Assembly (NCBI RefSeq): GCF_036346615.1
Contig: NZ_CP107836.1
Span: forward strand, 5,394,001 to 5,458,000
Origin: Streptomyces sp. NBC_00523
Lineage (GTDB): Bacteria > Actinomycetota > Actinomycetes > Streptomycetales > Streptomycetaceae
Length of the DNA stretch: 64,000 nucleotides
Direction: 5' to 3'
Position numbers and translations under genes: made by a program. The notes below the pieces were generated by a model, which saw only the letters and a program-made list of their open reading frames with translations, was not told where the DNA came from and did not search any database. Positions 50,369 through 59,879 of this stretch are shown piece by piece (position 1 is the stretch's first letter; the number at the start of each line of letters is the position of its first letter).

Positions 50369-51709
50369 TCAGAGGCCCGCGAAGGCGCCCTCCAGGACGT
50401 CCAGACCCTCGCCCAGCAGGTCCTCGCCGATCACCAGCGGCGGCAGGAAGCGCAGCACGTTGCCGTAGGTGCCGCAGGTCAGGACGAGGACGCCCTCGGC
50501 GTGGCACGCCTTCGCGAGCCGCGCCGCCGCCTCCGGGTGCGGGTCCTTCGTGCCCGGCTTCACCAGCTCGATCGCGATCATCGCGCCGCGGCCCCGGATG
50601 TCACCGATCAGCCCGCCGTTCGGCAGCTTCGCGCGCATCCCTTCGAGGCGGCCCTTCATGACCTCCTCGATGCGCTTCGCCTTCTTGTTCAGGTCCAGCT
50701 CGCGCATCGTCTCGATCGCCCCGAGGGCGCCCGCGCAGGCGACCGGGTTGCCGCCGTACGTACCGCCGAGACCGCCCGCGTGCGCCGCGTCCATGATCTC
50801 GGCGCGGCCGGTCACGGCCGACAGCGGAAGGCCGCCCGCGATGCCCTTGGCCGTGGTGATCAGGTCCGGGACGATGCCCTCGTCCTCACAGGCGAACCAC
50901 TGGCCGGTCCGGCAGAAGCCCGACTGGATCTCGTCGGCCACGAAGACGATGCCGTTGTCCTTGGCGAACCGCTCGATGGCCGGCAGGAAGCCCTTGGCCG
51001 GCTCGATGAAGCCGCCCTCGCCGAGCACCGGCTCGATGATGATCGCGGCGACGTTCTCCGCGCCGATCTGCTTGGTGATCTGGTCGATGGCCTGGGCGGA
51101 CGCCTCCGCGCCGGCGTTCTCGGCGCCGGTCGGCCAGCGGTAGCCGTACGCCACCGGCACCCGGTAGACCTCCGGCGCGAACGGGCCGAAGCCCTGCTTG
51201 TACGGCATGTTCTTGGCGGTCAGCGCCATCGTGAGGTTCGTCCGGCCGTGGTAGCCGTGGTCGAACACGACGACCGCGGTGCGCTTGGTGTACGCGCGAG
51301 CGATCTTCACCGCGTTCTCGACGGCCTCGGCGCCCGAGTTGAACAGCGCGGACTTCTTCGCGTGGTCGCCCGGGGTCAGCTCCGCGAGCCGCTCGCAGAC
51401 CTCCACGTACCCCTCGTACGGCGTGACCATGAAACAGGTGTGGGTGAAGTCCGCGAGCTGCGCGGAGGCCCGGCGCACGACGGCCTCGGCGGAGGCGCCG
51501 ACCGAGGTCACGGCGATGCCGGAACCGAAGTCGATCAGCCGGTTGCCGTCCACGTCCTCGATGATCCCGCCGCCCGCCCGCGCGGTGAACACCGGCAGGG
51601 TGGAGCCGACGCCCGCGGCGACCGCCGCGAGCCGGCGGTCTTGCAGCTCGACCGACTTCGGACCGGGGATGGCGGTGACGAGTCGGCGCTCCTGCGGGAT
51701 TTCGGTCAT
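50369..51709 (-). CDS. gabT: 4-aminobutyrate transaminase
   Basis: A 446-residue class III aminotransferase that moves the amino group of GABA to 2-oxoglutarate, giving succinic semialdehyde. The cofactor lysine is K288 (ITTAKGIAGGLPL), with ADEIQSGFCRTG about 25 residues before it. It fits a polyamine/GABA route with the two aldehyde dehydrogenases here. The ATG at 51709 has AGGAG six bases upstream; the longer frame to 51868 has no family match. Confidence 0.93.
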   Translation of the reverse strand: MTEIPQERRLVTAIPGPKSVELQDRRLAAVAAGVGSTLPVFTARAGGGIIEDVDGNRLIDFGSGIAVTSVGASAEAVVRRASAQLADFTHTCFMVTPYEGYVEVCERLAELTPGDHAKKSALFNSGAEAVENAVKIARAYTKRTAVVVFDHGYHGRTNLTMALTAKNMPYKQGFGPFAPEVYRVPVAYGYRWPTGAENAGAEASAQAIDQITKQIGAENVAAIIIEPVLGEGGFIEPAKGFLPAIERFAKDNGIVFVADEIQSGFCRTGQWFACEDEGIVPDLITTAKGIAGGLPLSAVTGRAEIMDAAHAGGLGGTYGGNPVACAGALGAIETMRELDLNKKAKRIEEVMKGRLEGMRAKLPNGGLIGDIRGRGAMIAIELVKPGTKDPHPEAAARLAKACHAEGVLVLTCGTYGNVLRFLPPLVIGEDLLGEGLDVLEGAFAGL

Positions 51710-51957
51710 GCGGGGCTCCTGGGGGTGTTTCGGACGCTTCTTCGTTGTGCAGGCTAGGCGCGGGACCGGGGGCGGGGCATGCTCCGATCGGTAGTGGTCG
51801 CGTACGTGTCGTTGTCCGCGACGGACAGAAGGCGGCGCGGGGGTACGGGGCGCGATCCCGGCAGTCACTATCCGGGCGCGTTGCTGAACTCACCGTGTGC
51901 GCGCACTAGATTGACCGGTGCAGTGACGGACCTGGCTGGTCAAGGGGGCAACGGTTC

Positions 51958-54396
51958 ATGGACAACGACGGTACGCACGGCGCCTGGGACACGCGGGGCG
52001 CGCAGCCGCCCGACGCGCGGGCCGGAGGCTCCGTACCGCGTCCGGCGGGTCCGCCCCCCGCCGCCCCGCCCGCCTACCCGCCCACGGTCCCGCCGCCCGC
52101 CCGGCCCCCCGCCGCGCCGGTGCCCCTCGCGCACACCCCGGCCCCGGGCACCGCCTCGCCGACCGCCGAATGGTTCAACGCCCCCCGCCCCGAGGCCGGG
52201 CCCGGCGTCTGGCGGTACGGATTCACGCCCCGGCCCGCCGAGCGCCCGCCCCGCCCCTCGCTGGTGGGCCCGGCCGCGACGCTGATCCTCTGGCTGCTCC
52301 TGTGGCTGCTGCTCTCGGCCCGCGCCGTCCCCTATGTGTTCAAGCCGATCGAGATCATCACCGGGCCCAAGTGGTGGGTCCTGGGCGGTCTGCGGGAGGA
52401 CGCGCCGGGCCTGGTGGTCGACTCGACCACCCTGTACTACGAGGTCCTGGTGCTCATTCTGGGCTTCTACGCCGCCCGGCTCGGCGGCTGGGCCCACGTC
52501 CTGCGGTACTTCGCCGGCGAGCGGTACGAACGCCTCAGGCTGACGCTTTCGGTGGCCGCCGCGGTGGTGCTGCTATGGCTGGCCTGGACCCCGAAGGTGC
52601 CGCTGCTGCTCGTGCTCATGGGGTCGGCGCAGGGCTGGCTGCTCAGCGGCGACCAGCTGAAGGCCACCGTGGCCGCCTACACCTGCTACGCGCTGACCAC
52701 CGCCATCGTCGTGTGGCCCATCGCCCGGGCCGCGCACTGGGGAGACGCCCTCCGCGACCTCCGCGCCGGACGCGCCCCCGGACGCCCCCAGGACGCGAAC
52801 GACGCCGCCCCCGCCCCGGCGGACGGCCCCCTGCGCGCCCAGTGGCCCGAGCTGCGTGCGGCCGGCTCCGCCGACGCCGCCGAGGCGCTGACCGCCGCCG
52901 TGTACGCGGGCCGGATGAACGACGTGGACTGCGTACGGGTGGGCCACGCCTGGACCGGGGCGCGCGGCCGCCCCGACCGGACGGCCTCCTTCACCGAGAC
53001 CGTGCTCCGCAAGGGCGCCGACGCCTTCCTGCACCCCTCCGGCCTCCGGGACGTGCCCCGGCGCACCGCCACCCACGACCCGCTCACCGGCCAGGTCCGC
53101 ATCGGGGAGTGCGCCGACGACCCGCGCAACCCCTACCCCCGCCGGGGCTCCGGCCTGGCGCTGGAACCCGCCTCGCTCGGCACCTCCCTGCTCGCCGTCG
53201 GCCCGCCCGGCTCCGGCAAGACCGACCGGATCGTCCGGCCCGTCGTGGAGGCCCTCGCGCTGCGGGCGCTCACCGGCCAGGCCGCGGTGCTCGCCGTCGG
53301 CGGGGCGGGCGGCGGGCTCGGCCCGGACGACGCCTACGACGTTGTTATTCGCATCGGCGACCCCGCGTCCCTGCACGACTTCGACCTGTACGGCGGCACC
53401 ACCGACCCGGACGAGGCCGCGGCGGCCCTCGCCGAAGGGCTGGCCGGGGACATCCCCGCCCTGGAGACCCGGCGCGCCGCGACCGCCCTCGGGCAGCTGC
53501 TCGGCCCGTTCCGCACGGTCCACGGCCGCTTCCCCTCCGTACCCGAACTGCGCGAACTCCTCGAAGGCTCCGCCGCCGCGCTCGGCGCCCTGCGCCAGGC
53601 CCTGGAGGCCGGGGGACACCAGGCGATGCTGCGCGAGCTGGAGGCCCGGGCCCGCCAGGCGGGCGGCGGCACCGACCCGGCCGCCGTCCTGGCCGACCGG
53701 ATCGCCACGCTGGACCGGCCCGCCTTCGCGGGGTTCTTCGCCACCGGCGAGGACGCCCGGCCGTTCTCGCTGCGCTCCCTGGGCCGCCACCCGCTGCGGG
53801 TCCGCGTCGACCTGCCGGAGCGGGGCCACGCCGAGGCGTCCCGCATCCTGGCCCGCCTGGTGCTCGCCCAGTTCAACGCCGTCACCGCCGCCCGCACCGA
53901 CCGCTCGCTGTTCGTCTGCCTCGTCCTGGACGACGCCACCCACACCGTCACCGCCGACACCGTCCGGGGCATCCGCCGCCTCCGGTCCGTCAACGCGGGC
54001 GCGGTCCTCGCCCTGCGCACCCTGGACGACGTGCCGGAGGGGCTGCACGCCGCGCTGCTCGGGGCGTTCGGCTGCGCCATGGTCTTCCCCGGCCTCACCA
54101 CCTGGGACGGCAAGCGCTTCGCGGAGGCGTGGGGGAAGGAGTGGGTGGAGGTCCGCGAGGTCGCCCAGCACGGCGTCTTCGCCGACCAGCCGCTCACCCG
54201 CGCCCTGCACTCGCTGCGCAAGATGGCCACCGGCAAGGCCGTCACCACGGACGCGGTGACCGTCCGCCAGGTCGAACGGGAGCGGTGGTCCGCCTCCGCG
54301 CTCGCCTACGAACTGCCGCACGGCCACGCGGTGCTCTCCCTGACCACCGTGGACGGCGAGCACATGCCCCCGCTGCTCGTACGGCTGGCCGGCTGA
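51958..54396 (+). CDS. Membrane ATPase resembling VirD4/TraG coupling proteins
   Basis: An 812-residue protein. It has a disordered proline-rich N-terminus (1-90), then membrane segments near 105-125, 160-180, 190-210 and 215-260. A large cytoplasmic ATPase domain follows, with Walker A VGPPGSGKTDRI near 415, a Walker-B-like LFVCLVLDDATHTV near 655 and a later NAGAVLALRTL segment. The layout matches coupling proteins that feed DNA or proteins into secretion channels. No conjugation or T4SS gene is nearby, so the role is open. The ATG at 51958 follows AAGGGGGCAACGG. Confidence 0.75.
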   Translation: MDNDGTHGAWDTRGAQPPDARAGGSVPRPAGPPPAAPPAYPPTVPPPARPPAAPVPLAHTPAPGTASPTAEWFNAPRPEAGPGVWRYGFTPRPAERPPRPSLVGPAATLILWLLLWLLLSARAVPYVFKPIEIITGPKWWVLGGLREDAPGLVVDSTTLYYEVLVLILGFYAARLGGWAHVLRYFAGERYERLRLTLSVAAAVVLLWLAWTPKVPLLLVLMGSAQGWLLSGDQLKATVAAYTCYALTTAIVVWPIARAAHWGDALRDLRAGRAPGRPQDANDAAPAPADGPLRAQWPELRAAGSADAAEALTAAVYAGRMNDVDCVRVGHAWTGARGRPDRTASFTETVLRKGADAFLHPSGLRDVPRRTATHDPLTGQVRIGECADDPRNPYPRRGSGLALEPASLGTSLLAVGPPGSGKTDRIVRPVVEALALRALTGQAAVLAVGGAGGGLGPDDAYDVVIRIGDPASLHDFDLYGGTTDPDEAAAALAEGLAGDIPALETRRAATALGQLLGPFRTVHGRFPSVPELRELLEGSAAALGALRQALEAGGHQAMLRELEARARQAGGGTDPAAVLADRIATLDRPAFAGFFATGEDARPFSLRSLGRHPLRVRVDLPERGHAEASRILARLVLAQFNAVTAARTDRSLFVCLVLDDATHTVTADTVRGIRRLRSVNAGAVLALRTLDDVPEGLHAALLGAFGCAMVFPGLTTWDGKRFAEAWGKEWVEVREVAQHGVFADQPLTRALHSLRKMATGKAVTTDAVTVRQVERERWSASALAYELPHGHAVLSLTTVDGEHMPPLLVRLAG

Positions 54397-54528
54397 GGGG
54401 GGAGGGGCGGCAGGGGCGCGCGGGACACGAGTGGCAGCGGTGACAGGGACTCTGCCACCCTGGCAGAATCCAAGTGAGCCGTTCATACGGGACGGCGAAA
54501 TCGCCCCCTGCCGAAGGCCCTCACCCCC

Positions 54529-56097
54529 ATGCCGCCCACGCTCGCCTCGCTCGTCCAGCACTCGGCGCTCAAACTCACGGTGCGCGCGGGGGCGGACCGC
54601 CTCGGCACCCCGGTGCGCTGGGCGCACGCCAGCGAGCTGACCGACCCCGTCCCCTATATGGAGGGCGGCGAACTGCTGCTGGTCACCGCGACCAACCTGG
54701 ACGCGGAGAACCCGGAGGCTATGGGGCGTTACGTGCGCAGGCTCGCCGGTGCCGGGGTCGCCGGGCTCGGCTTCGCCGTCGGCGTCAACTACGACGAGGT
54801 GCCCCGGCCCCTGATCGGCGCCGCCGAGGAAGCCGGACTGCCGCTGCTCGAAGTGCCCCGCCGCACTCCCTTCATCGCCATCGCCAAGGCCGTCTCCTCG
54901 CAGATCGCGGCCGACCAGTACCGCGCGGTCACCGCCGGCTTCGAGGCGCAGCGGGAGCTCACGAGCGCGGCGCTCGCCGGGGACGGCCCCGCCGCCCTCC
55001 TCACCCGCCTCGCCGCCCACGTCAACGGCTGGGCCGCCCTCTACGACGCCGCCGGGGCCGTCGTGGCCGCCGCCCCCGACTGGGCGGCCCGCCGCGCCGC
55101 CCGGCTCACCCCCGAGGTGGAGCGGCTGCGCGCCCGCCCCGCCCCGGCGAGCATGGTCGTCGGCGACACCGACGACCGGGTCGAGCTCCAGTCCCTGGGC
55201 ACCGGCCGCCGGGTCCGCGGCGCCCTCGCCGTCGGCACCGGGGCGGCCCTCGGCACCGCCGAGCGGTACGCCGTGCACTCGGCGGTCGCCCTGCTCACCC
55301 TCACCACCGCCCGCTCCCGCGCCCTCCAGGGCGCCGAGCAGCGCCTCGGCGCGGCGGTGCTGCGGATGCTGCTCGCCGGTCAGCCCGACCACGCCCGCGC
55401 GGTCGCCGGGGACCTCTACGGCGGACTGCTCGACGCCCCCTTCCGGCTGCTCATCGCCGAGGGCCAGGACCCCTCGGCCACGGCGCTCCTGGCCGACGCG
55501 CTCGACACCGCCGCCGACCGGTCCGGCGAGACCCTGCTGATGGTCCCCGAGGGCGAACGCCTCCTGGTGCTGGCGGCCGACGGCGGAGCCGCGGTGACCG
55601 CCTGCCAGGCGTACGCCGAGGCGCAGGACGAGCTGACCCCGCGCGAACCGGCCGCCGCCCAGGAGTCCGACGTCGTGGTGGGCATGTCGGCCCCGGCGGG
55701 CCCGGTCGCGGTGTCCGCCGCGTACAAGCAGGCCGAGCAGGCCCTCTCGGTGGCCCGCCGCCGGGGCCGGGCGCTGGTCGAGCACGCGGAGCTGGCCACC
55801 GGCTCCGTGCTGCCGCTGCTCGCCGACGACGCGGTGCGGGCCTTCGCGGACGGGATGCTCCGCGCGTTGTACGAGCACGACGCCAAGGGCCGGGGCGATC
55901 TGGTCGCCTCCGTGCGCGCCTGGCTCTCGCACCACGGCCAGTGGGACGCGGCCGCCGCCGACCTGGGGGTCCACCGGCACACCCTGCGGTACCGGATGCG
56001 GCGGGTCGAGGAGATCCTCGGCCGCTCGCTGGACGACCCGGACGTCCGCATGGAGCTCTGGCTCGCCCTGAAGGTCACCTCGCCCCCTGGCCAATAA
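54529..56097 (+). CDS. PucR-family transcriptional regulator
   Basis: A 522-residue regulator: an N-terminal PucR domain (LASLVQHSALKLTVRAG...VPYMEGGELLLVTATNL), a GGDEF-like middle region, and a C-terminal helix-turn-helix (HHGQWDAAAADLGVHRHTLR, then YRMRRVEEILGRSLDD, about 465-505). Its place between the ATPase gene and an aldehyde dehydrogenase and near gabT suggests control of GABA/polyamine breakdown; a PucR-like protein at this locus in S. coelicolor (SCO5656) has been linked to polyamine utilisation, from memory. The ATG at 54529 lacks a strong ribosome site. Confidence 0.88.
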   Translation: MPPTLASLVQHSALKLTVRAGADRLGTPVRWAHASELTDPVPYMEGGELLLVTATNLDAENPEAMGRYVRRLAGAGVAGLGFAVGVNYDEVPRPLIGAAEEAGLPLLEVPRRTPFIAIAKAVSSQIAADQYRAVTAGFEAQRELTSAALAGDGPAALLTRLAAHVNGWAALYDAAGAVVAAAPDWAARRAARLTPEVERLRARPAPASMVVGDTDDRVELQSLGTGRRVRGALAVGTGAALGTAERYAVHSAVALLTLTTARSRALQGAEQRLGAAVLRMLLAGQPDHARAVAGDLYGGLLDAPFRLLIAEGQDPSATALLADALDTAADRSGETLLMVPEGERLLVLAADGGAAVTACQAYAEAQDELTPREPAAAQESDVVVGMSAPAGPVAVSAAYKQAEQALSVARRRGRALVEHAELATGSVLPLLADDAVRAFADGMLRALYEHDAKGRGDLVASVRAWLSHHGQWDAAAADLGVHRHTLRYRMRRVEEILGRSLDDPDVRMELWLALKVTSPPGQ

Positions 56098-56204
56098 GGC
56101 GCGCCCCGGCCTCGCTCTGCTCCACCCAGGACAAACGCCAGGCGGCCCCGGCGGCCCTACCGTGGGGGCCGACACACCCCACGCCATCGAAGGGCCGGAA
56201 CTCC

Positions 56205-57650
56205 ATGACCTCCACCCACGCCTTCTGGCTGGCCGGCCGCCAGGCCACCGGCGAGGAAAGCTTCGACGTCACCAACTCCTGGGACGGGCGCCTCGTCGGA
56301 ACGGTCTCCGTCCCGACCGAGGCCCAGGTCGAGGAGGCCGTCGCCGCCGCGCACGCCGTGCGCGAGGAGTTCGCCGCGACTCCGGCCCACGTCCGCGCCG
56401 CCGCACTCGACCACGTGGCCCGCCGCCTGGCCGAGCGCACCGAGGAGATCGCGCAGCTGATCTCCGCCGAGAACGGCAAGCCCATCAAGTGGGCGCGCGG
56501 CGAGGTCGGGCGGGCCGTGTCCGTGTTCCGCTTCGCCTCCGAGGAGGCCCGCCGGTTCAACAGCGGCGAGGCCCAGCGCCTCGACACCGACGCCGGGGGC
56601 ACCGGCCGGCTCGGCCTCACCCGGCGCTTCCCGCGCGGCACCGTCCTCGGCATCGCGCCCTTCAACTTCCCGCTGAACCTGAGCGCCCACAAGGTCGCCC
56701 CGGCCATCGCCGTCGGTGTCCCGATCATCCTCAAGCCCGCCCCCGCGACCCCGGTCTCCTCGCTGGTCCTGGGCGAGCTGCTGGCCGAGACGGACCTCCC
56801 GGCCGGGTCCTGGTCCGTCCTCACCGTCCCCAACGACCGGATGCCCGCCCTGGTCCAGGACGAGCGGCTGCCCGTGATCTCCTTCACCGGGTCCGCCTCC
56901 GTCGGCTACGCGATCATGGACTCGGTGCCCCGTAAGCACTGCACGCTGGAGCTCGGCGGCAACGGCGCCGCCGTCGTCCTCGGTGACTACGCCTCCGACG
57001 AGGATTTGGACTGGGCCGCGACCCGCATCGCGACCTTCTCCAACTACCAGGGCGGCCAGTCCTGCATCTCCGTGCAGCGCGTCATCGCCGACGCCGCCGT
57101 GTACGACCGGCTGCTGCCGAGGATCGTCGCCGCCGTGGAGGCCCAGGTCACCGGCGACCCGTCCGACCCCACCACCGACGTCGGCCCGCTCGTGGACGAG
57201 GCCGCCGCCCGGCGCGTCGAGTCCTGGGTGGACGAGGCCGTCGCGGCGGGCGCCCGGCTCCTCGCGGGCGGCAAGCGCGACGGGTCCACGTACGCCCCGA
57301 CCGTCCTCGCCGGACTGCCCGACGGCGTCACCCTCGCCACCGAGGAGGTCTTCGGGCCGGTCCTGTCCGTGCAGAAGGTGAACGGCGAGGCCGAGGCGTT
57401 CGCCGCCGTCAACGCCTCCCAGTACGGGCTCCAGGCGGGCGTGTTCACCCATGACATCCAGGCCGCCTTCCGCGCCCACCGCGCGCTGGAGGTCGGCGGC
57501 GTGATCATCGGCGACGTCCCCTCGTACCGCGCCGACCAGATGCCGTACGGCGGAGCCAAGCAGTCCGGCGTGGGCCGCGAGGGCGTCCGCTACGCGATGG
57601 ACGACTACACCTACGAACGCGTCCTGGTCCTCACCGGCCTCGCGCTCTGA
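56205..57650 (+). CDS. Aldehyde dehydrogenase (succinic-semialdehyde type candidate)
   Basis: A 481-residue NAD(P)-dependent aldehyde dehydrogenase with catalytic C287 (GGQSCISVQR), the glutamate in LELGGNGAA, and the SFTGSASVG nucleotide loop. Its substrate is not certain. The context of gabT and PucR makes succinic semialdehyde, the product of GABA transamination, a good candidate; the sequence type also fits phosphonoacetaldehyde or general aldehyde dehydrogenases. It follows pucR after 107 bases on the same strand. The ATG at 56205 follows GAAGGGCCGG. Confidence 0.85.
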   Translation: MTSTHAFWLAGRQATGEESFDVTNSWDGRLVGTVSVPTEAQVEEAVAAAHAVREEFAATPAHVRAAALDHVARRLAERTEEIAQLISAENGKPIKWARGEVGRAVSVFRFASEEARRFNSGEAQRLDTDAGGTGRLGLTRRFPRGTVLGIAPFNFPLNLSAHKVAPAIAVGVPIILKPAPATPVSSLVLGELLAETDLPAGSWSVLTVPNDRMPALVQDERLPVISFTGSASVGYAIMDSVPRKHCTLELGGNGAAVVLGDYASDEDLDWAATRIATFSNYQGGQSCISVQRVIADAAVYDRLLPRIVAAVEAQVTGDPSDPTTDVGPLVDEAAARRVESWVDEAVAAGARLLAGGKRDGSTYAPTVLAGLPDGVTLATEEVFGPVLSVQKVNGEAEAFAAVNASQYGLQAGVFTHDIQAAFRAHRALEVGGVIIGDVPSYRADQMPYGGAKQSGVGREGVRYAMDDYTYERVLVLTGLAL

Positions 57651-57853
57651 CACCCACGCGGACGCATGCCGCATCCGGCGGCGGGCACTGGAGTGGCGAC
57701 CGACCCGATCGGCGCCCCGGGGCTGGTCGGGGTGGCAGGAATCGGGTACATACGGACGAGTAGAACCGGACAGGTACGCACGGGCGGGACGGACCCCGCC
57801 GCCCGTGCGCCTGCCGGGTCCGCCCACCCGACGACGCGGCGAGGTGAGCCCTC

Positions 57854-59800
57854 ATGTCCGCTCCATCCGCACAACAGCCCACGCCCAAGGTCACCGAACG
57901 CGAAGCGCGCCAGGTGGCCGAGGACGCCCGGGAACAGGACTGGCGCAAACCCAGCTTCGCCAAGGAACTCTTCCTCGGCCGCTTCCGCCTGGACCTGATC
58001 CATCCGCACCCGCAGCCCGCGGGCGAGGACGTCCGGCGCGGCGAGGAATTCCTCGCCCGGCTCCGCGAGTTCTGCGAGACCCGGGTCGACGGCGCCCTCA
58101 TCGAACGCGAGGCGAAGATCCCCGACGAGGTCGTGCGCGGCCTCAAGGAACTCGGCGCGCTCGGCATGAAGATCGACGTCAAGTACGGCGGCCTCGGCCT
58201 GACCCAGGTCTATTACAACCGGGCCCTCGCCCTGGCCGGCTCCGCGAGCCCCGCGATCGGCGCGCTGCTCTCGGCGCACCAGTCGATCGGCGTGCCGCAG
58301 CCGCTGAAGACCTTCGGCACCCAGGAGCAGAAGGACGCCTTCCTGCCCCGGCTGGCCCGTACCGACATCTCGGCGTTCCTCCTCACCGAGCCGGACGTGG
58401 GCTCCGACCCCGCGCGGCTCGCCACCACCGCCGTCAGGGACGGGGACGACTACGTCCTCGACGGAGTGAAGCTGTGGACCACCAACGGTGTCGTCGCGGA
58501 CCTGCTGGTCGTCATGGCCCGCGTGCCGAAGTCACCGGAGGGCAAGGGCGGCATCACCGCCTTCGTGGTCGAGGCGGACGCCCCCGGCATCACCGTCGAG
58601 CACCGCAACGCCTTCATGGGCCTGCGCGGCATCGAGAACGGCGTCACCCGCTTCCACCAGGTGCGGGTGCCCGCCGCCCACCGCATCGGACCCGAGGGCG
58701 CCGGGCTCAAGATCGCGCTCACCACGCTCAACACGGGCCGACTGTCGCTGCCCGCGATGTGCGTCGGCTCCGGCAAGTGGTGCCTGAAGATCGCCCGCGA
58801 GTGGTCCGCCGTCCGCGAGCAGTGGGGCAGGCCGGTCGCCCGGCACGAGGCCGTCGGCTCCAAGATCGCCTTCATCGCCGCGACCACCTTCGCCCTGGAA
58901 GCCGTGGTCGACCTCGCCTCGCAGATGGCCGACGAGGACCGCAACGACATCCGCATCGAGGCGGCGCTCGCCAAGCTGTACGGCTCCGAGATGGGCTGCC
59001 TGATCGCCGACGAACTGGTCCAGATCCGCGGCGGACGCGGCTTCGAGACCGCCGCCTCCCTCGCCGCCCGGGGCGAACGGGCCGTGCCCGCCGAGCAGAT
59101 GCTCCGCGACATGCGGATCAACCGGATCTTCGAGGGCTCCACGGAGATCATGCACCTGCTGATCGCCCGCGAGGCCGTCGACGCCCACCTCAAGGTCGCC
59201 GGCGACATCATCGACCCCGACAAGCCGCTCTCCGCCAAGGCGAAGGCGGGCGCCAACGCGGCCGGCTTCTACGCCAAGTGGCTGCCCAAGCTCGTCGCGG
59301 GCCCGGGCCAGCTCCCCACCACCTACGCCGAGTTCAACCCGGCCGGCCACCCGGACCTGGCCACGCATCTGCGATACGTCGAACGCGCCTCGCGCAAGCT
59401 GGCCCGCTCCACGTTCTACGCGATGTCCCGCTGGCAGGGCCGGATGGAGACCAAACAGGGCTTCCTCGGCCGGATCGTGGACATCGGCGCCGAACTCTTC
59501 GCGATGAGCGCCGCCTGCGTCCGCGCCGAGCACCTGCGCGCCACGGACGAGCACGGCCGCGAGGCGTACCAGCTCGCCGACGCCTTCTGCCGCCAGGCCC
59601 GCATCCGCGTCGAGGAGCTGTTCACCCGGCTCTGGTCCAACACCGACGACCTGGACCGGCGCGTCGTGGAGGGCGTCCTGTCCGGCACGTACGGCTGGCT
59701 GGAGGAGGGCGTGGTCGACCCGAGCGGCGAGGGCCCCTGGATCGCCGACGCCACCCCCGGCCCCTCCACCGAGGAGAACGTCCACCGCCCGATCCGCTGA
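57854..59800 (+). CDS. Large acyl-CoA dehydrogenase (FadE type)
   Basis: A 648-residue flavoenzyme of the acyl-CoA dehydrogenase superfamily. The standard domains span about residues 70-430 (FLLTEPDVGSDPA near 178, KLWTTNGVVADL near 203, IRGGRGFETA near 390, NRIFEGSTEIMHL near 425), followed by a C-terminal extension of about 215 residues, as in very-long-chain-type and actinobacterial FadE proteins. The catalytic base is likely the glutamate in RIFEGSTE. It removes electrons from acyl-CoA in fatty acid oxidation. The ATG at 57854 follows CGAGGTG. Confidence 0.92.
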   Translation: MSAPSAQQPTPKVTEREARQVAEDAREQDWRKPSFAKELFLGRFRLDLIHPHPQPAGEDVRRGEEFLARLREFCETRVDGALIEREAKIPDEVVRGLKELGALGMKIDVKYGGLGLTQVYYNRALALAGSASPAIGALLSAHQSIGVPQPLKTFGTQEQKDAFLPRLARTDISAFLLTEPDVGSDPARLATTAVRDGDDYVLDGVKLWTTNGVVADLLVVMARVPKSPEGKGGITAFVVEADAPGITVEHRNAFMGLRGIENGVTRFHQVRVPAAHRIGPEGAGLKIALTTLNTGRLSLPAMCVGSGKWCLKIAREWSAVREQWGRPVARHEAVGSKIAFIAATTFALEAVVDLASQMADEDRNDIRIEAALAKLYGSEMGCLIADELVQIRGGRGFETAASLAARGERAVPAEQMLRDMRINRIFEGSTEIMHLLIAREAVDAHLKVAGDIIDPDKPLSAKAKAGANAAGFYAKWLPKLVAGPGQLPTTYAEFNPAGHPDLATHLRYVERASRKLARSTFYAMSRWQGRMETKQGFLGRIVDIGAELFAMSAACVRAEHLRATDEHGREAYQLADAFCRQARIRVEELFTRLWSNTDDLDRRVVEGVLSGTYGWLEEGVVDPSGEGPWIADATPGPSTEENVHRPIR

Positions 59801-59813
59801 ACCGCCGTGCACC

Positions 59814-59846
59814 GCGGGGCGCGTCCAGTCGCTGGACGCGCCCCGC
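59814..59846 (+). terminator. Hairpin after the acyl-CoA dehydrogenase
   Basis: GCGGGGCGCGTCCAG (59814-59828) pairs exactly with CTGGACGCGCCCCGC (59832-59846), leaving a three-base loop. Its position also argues against an aroA start at the ATG at 59850. Confidence 0.85.
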
Positions 59847-59879
59847 CGCATGGCCCGGTTCACGGCAGGATGGACGCCC

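Noticed and set aside
52573..56187. A 1204-codon minus-strand open frame
   Set aside because: It lies antisense to the coupling-like ATPase and PucR genes, is made of Gly/Ala/Val/Arg-rich sequence without domains, and results from high third-position GC.
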